Source of the DNA: Stachybotrys elegans
Taxonomy: Eukaryota; Ascomycota; Sordariomycetes; Hypocreales; Stachybotryaceae
Assembly: GCA_020746835.1 (NCBI GenBank)
Contig: JAGPNK010000043.1
Location: forward strand, 35,069-99,068
DNA length: 64,000 bases
Reading direction: 5' to 3'
The notes beneath the pieces were generated by a model. The model was not told where the DNA came from. It ran no database searches and saw nothing but the letters and a program-made list of their open reading frames with translations. Positions 62,997 through 64,000 of this stretch are shown piece by piece; position 1 is the first letter of the stretch, and each line of letters starts with the position of its first letter. The position numbers and the translations under genes were made by a program.

Positions 62997-63095
62997 ATGG
63001 ACGAATTCCAGGAAGCGGTACTGGATGCAGTTCTTGATATTCTTGAGCAGAAGGCTGGCTACCAAGCCCACAATGGTCGGCAGAGATGTAAGTAG
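62997..63095 (+). CDS. possible first exon of a small gene
   Basis: ATG at 62997 gives MDEFQEAVLDAVLDILEQKA then GYQAHNGRQR, an amphipathic helix. The frame ends in TAG at 63093-63095, overlapping a good donor (T|GTAAGT at about 63088). The expected second exon was not identified. Confidence 0.35.
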   Translation: MDEFQEAVLDAVLDILEQKAGYQAHNGRQRCK

Positions 63096-64000
63096 GCCGA
63101 TAATTCGTCCTTGTTCAGACTGACAGAGAAAGATACGAAGGACTCTTGACTCCGCCGTCGTCACAGCGCCTCGAGGCGGACTAGCGCCGATGTCAAAGCT
63201 ACCCTGAGATATATGGGGACTACTGGCAGCCTCGACAGCGACCTGCATGCTGTTTCGGTCGAGGGCGAGGAGGAGCCACCAGCTGGGTCTCGGTGACTCG
63301 ACTTTTTGACTGGTTGATGCTGTGGTGGGGGATGGTAAGACCGAGGTGCCACTGGTCTGAACGCCGTTTGTTTATTTGGTGCATAGACATCTGATCCAAC
63401 TATCGAGGAAACCACGGGAAATTTGATTCTGTAGTCAGTCTCCCCTGATATTGAGCCCCCATTGAATTGCCACGTCAGCTAGGTTATGGTCAGGCTACAC
63501 GGTGACCTCAACCCGGCACAACAGCCATATTGAATCTAGATCACCCCATTCGTGACCGGCAACTTCCGCTGAAGCCAAGGATAAGGCTGAAAGACGTGTT
63601 TAGGCAAGTTGATCATCATAGCCCCAATTCTTCCAAGGCATAGATGAGTCAAGAACTATACCAAGTGGAGAGTAAAAGGGGTAACCCTGTCGCCAGGAAC
63701 GACCAGCTGACCAACTAAGAATAGCTCGATCCCTGAAATTTAAAAGTTCCTACGCAAAGGGATATTCCCCATCAGTGAATTATTGGATGCCAAGCATTAC
63801 CGGCTCTGGCCCTCATGGACAAACGCAAGCTGGAGAAGGAGTGGCCTCTCAGCCTCTTTGTTTCATCGCGGCCGCGTCACCGGATAAGCCACTGCGTAAT
63901 TTTCGATACGGATTGCATCCATTATGGAAGTCTCTCTCTCGAGAATCTACGTTATAATTAGATATCGGCTGGAAATATGAAGCAATGGCTGATGCAGCGG
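63096..64000. other. 0.9 kb, no feature recognised
   Basis: Only short open frames with no motif; the window ends here. Confidence 0.5.

Overview
This window is nuclear DNA of a filamentous ascomycete fungus (Pezizomycotina; the genus cannot be fixed by reading alone). The evidence is short GT-AG introns (42-88 bp) in most genes, fungal promoters with TATA boxes and CT-rich tracts, and fungal families: NmrA-like reductases, aminoglycoside-phosphotransferase-like kinases, F-box proteins, DUF7924 nucleases, Hop-type Mutator elements and Tad-type LINEs. It reads as an accessory, repeat-rich region: gene-poor at the left, transposon-invaded at 13-24 kb, and rich in lineage-specific gene families from 24 to 62 kb. 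Exon joins were worked out by hand; those that restore a continuous frame are stated.

1-13 kb: an edge-truncated quinone reductase, an NmrA-like gene with a suspicious 31-nt frame break and a decayed second copy beside it, a badly broken DUF3505 / telomere-helicase-type reading frame (3.8-5.65 kb), a PD-(D/E)XK-like three-exon gene, a broken copy of the 3' end of a gene that lies intact at 53.3 kb, a SUR7/PalI-like membrane protein and an APH-fold kinase.

13.4-22.5 kb: a Mutator-like (MULE, Hop-type) DNA transposon with about 100-bp terminal inverted repeats and a transposase disabled by one stop and one frameshift. About 70 bp further on sits an apparently complete 5.95-kb Tad-like LINE with two intact ORFs, a 13-bp target-site duplication and a (CCTAA)n tail. 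The LINE inserted at the stop codon of a small gene.

22.5-45 kb: a Copia relic, two paralogous F-box genes flanking a five-exon ABC half transporter, several intron-bearing orphan genes, and a gene that joins a MULE-type FAR1 DNA-binding domain to two zinc knuckles without a transposase core. Short conserved upstream modules recur in front of several of these genes.

45-64 kb: a dense block of fungal-specific families: a Cys-rich protein, two convergent paralogues of about 620-670 aa, a DUF7924 nuclease, two orphan multi-exon genes, a protein with four basic KRPRTR/KRPHKR-type repeats, and a long ParB-like family gene broken by several frameshifts and a stop. The last 2 kb hold tRNA-like debris and one possible small gene. 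I saw no rRNA gene, CRISPR array, centromere, telomere or bacterial feature, and no complete secondary-metabolite cluster.
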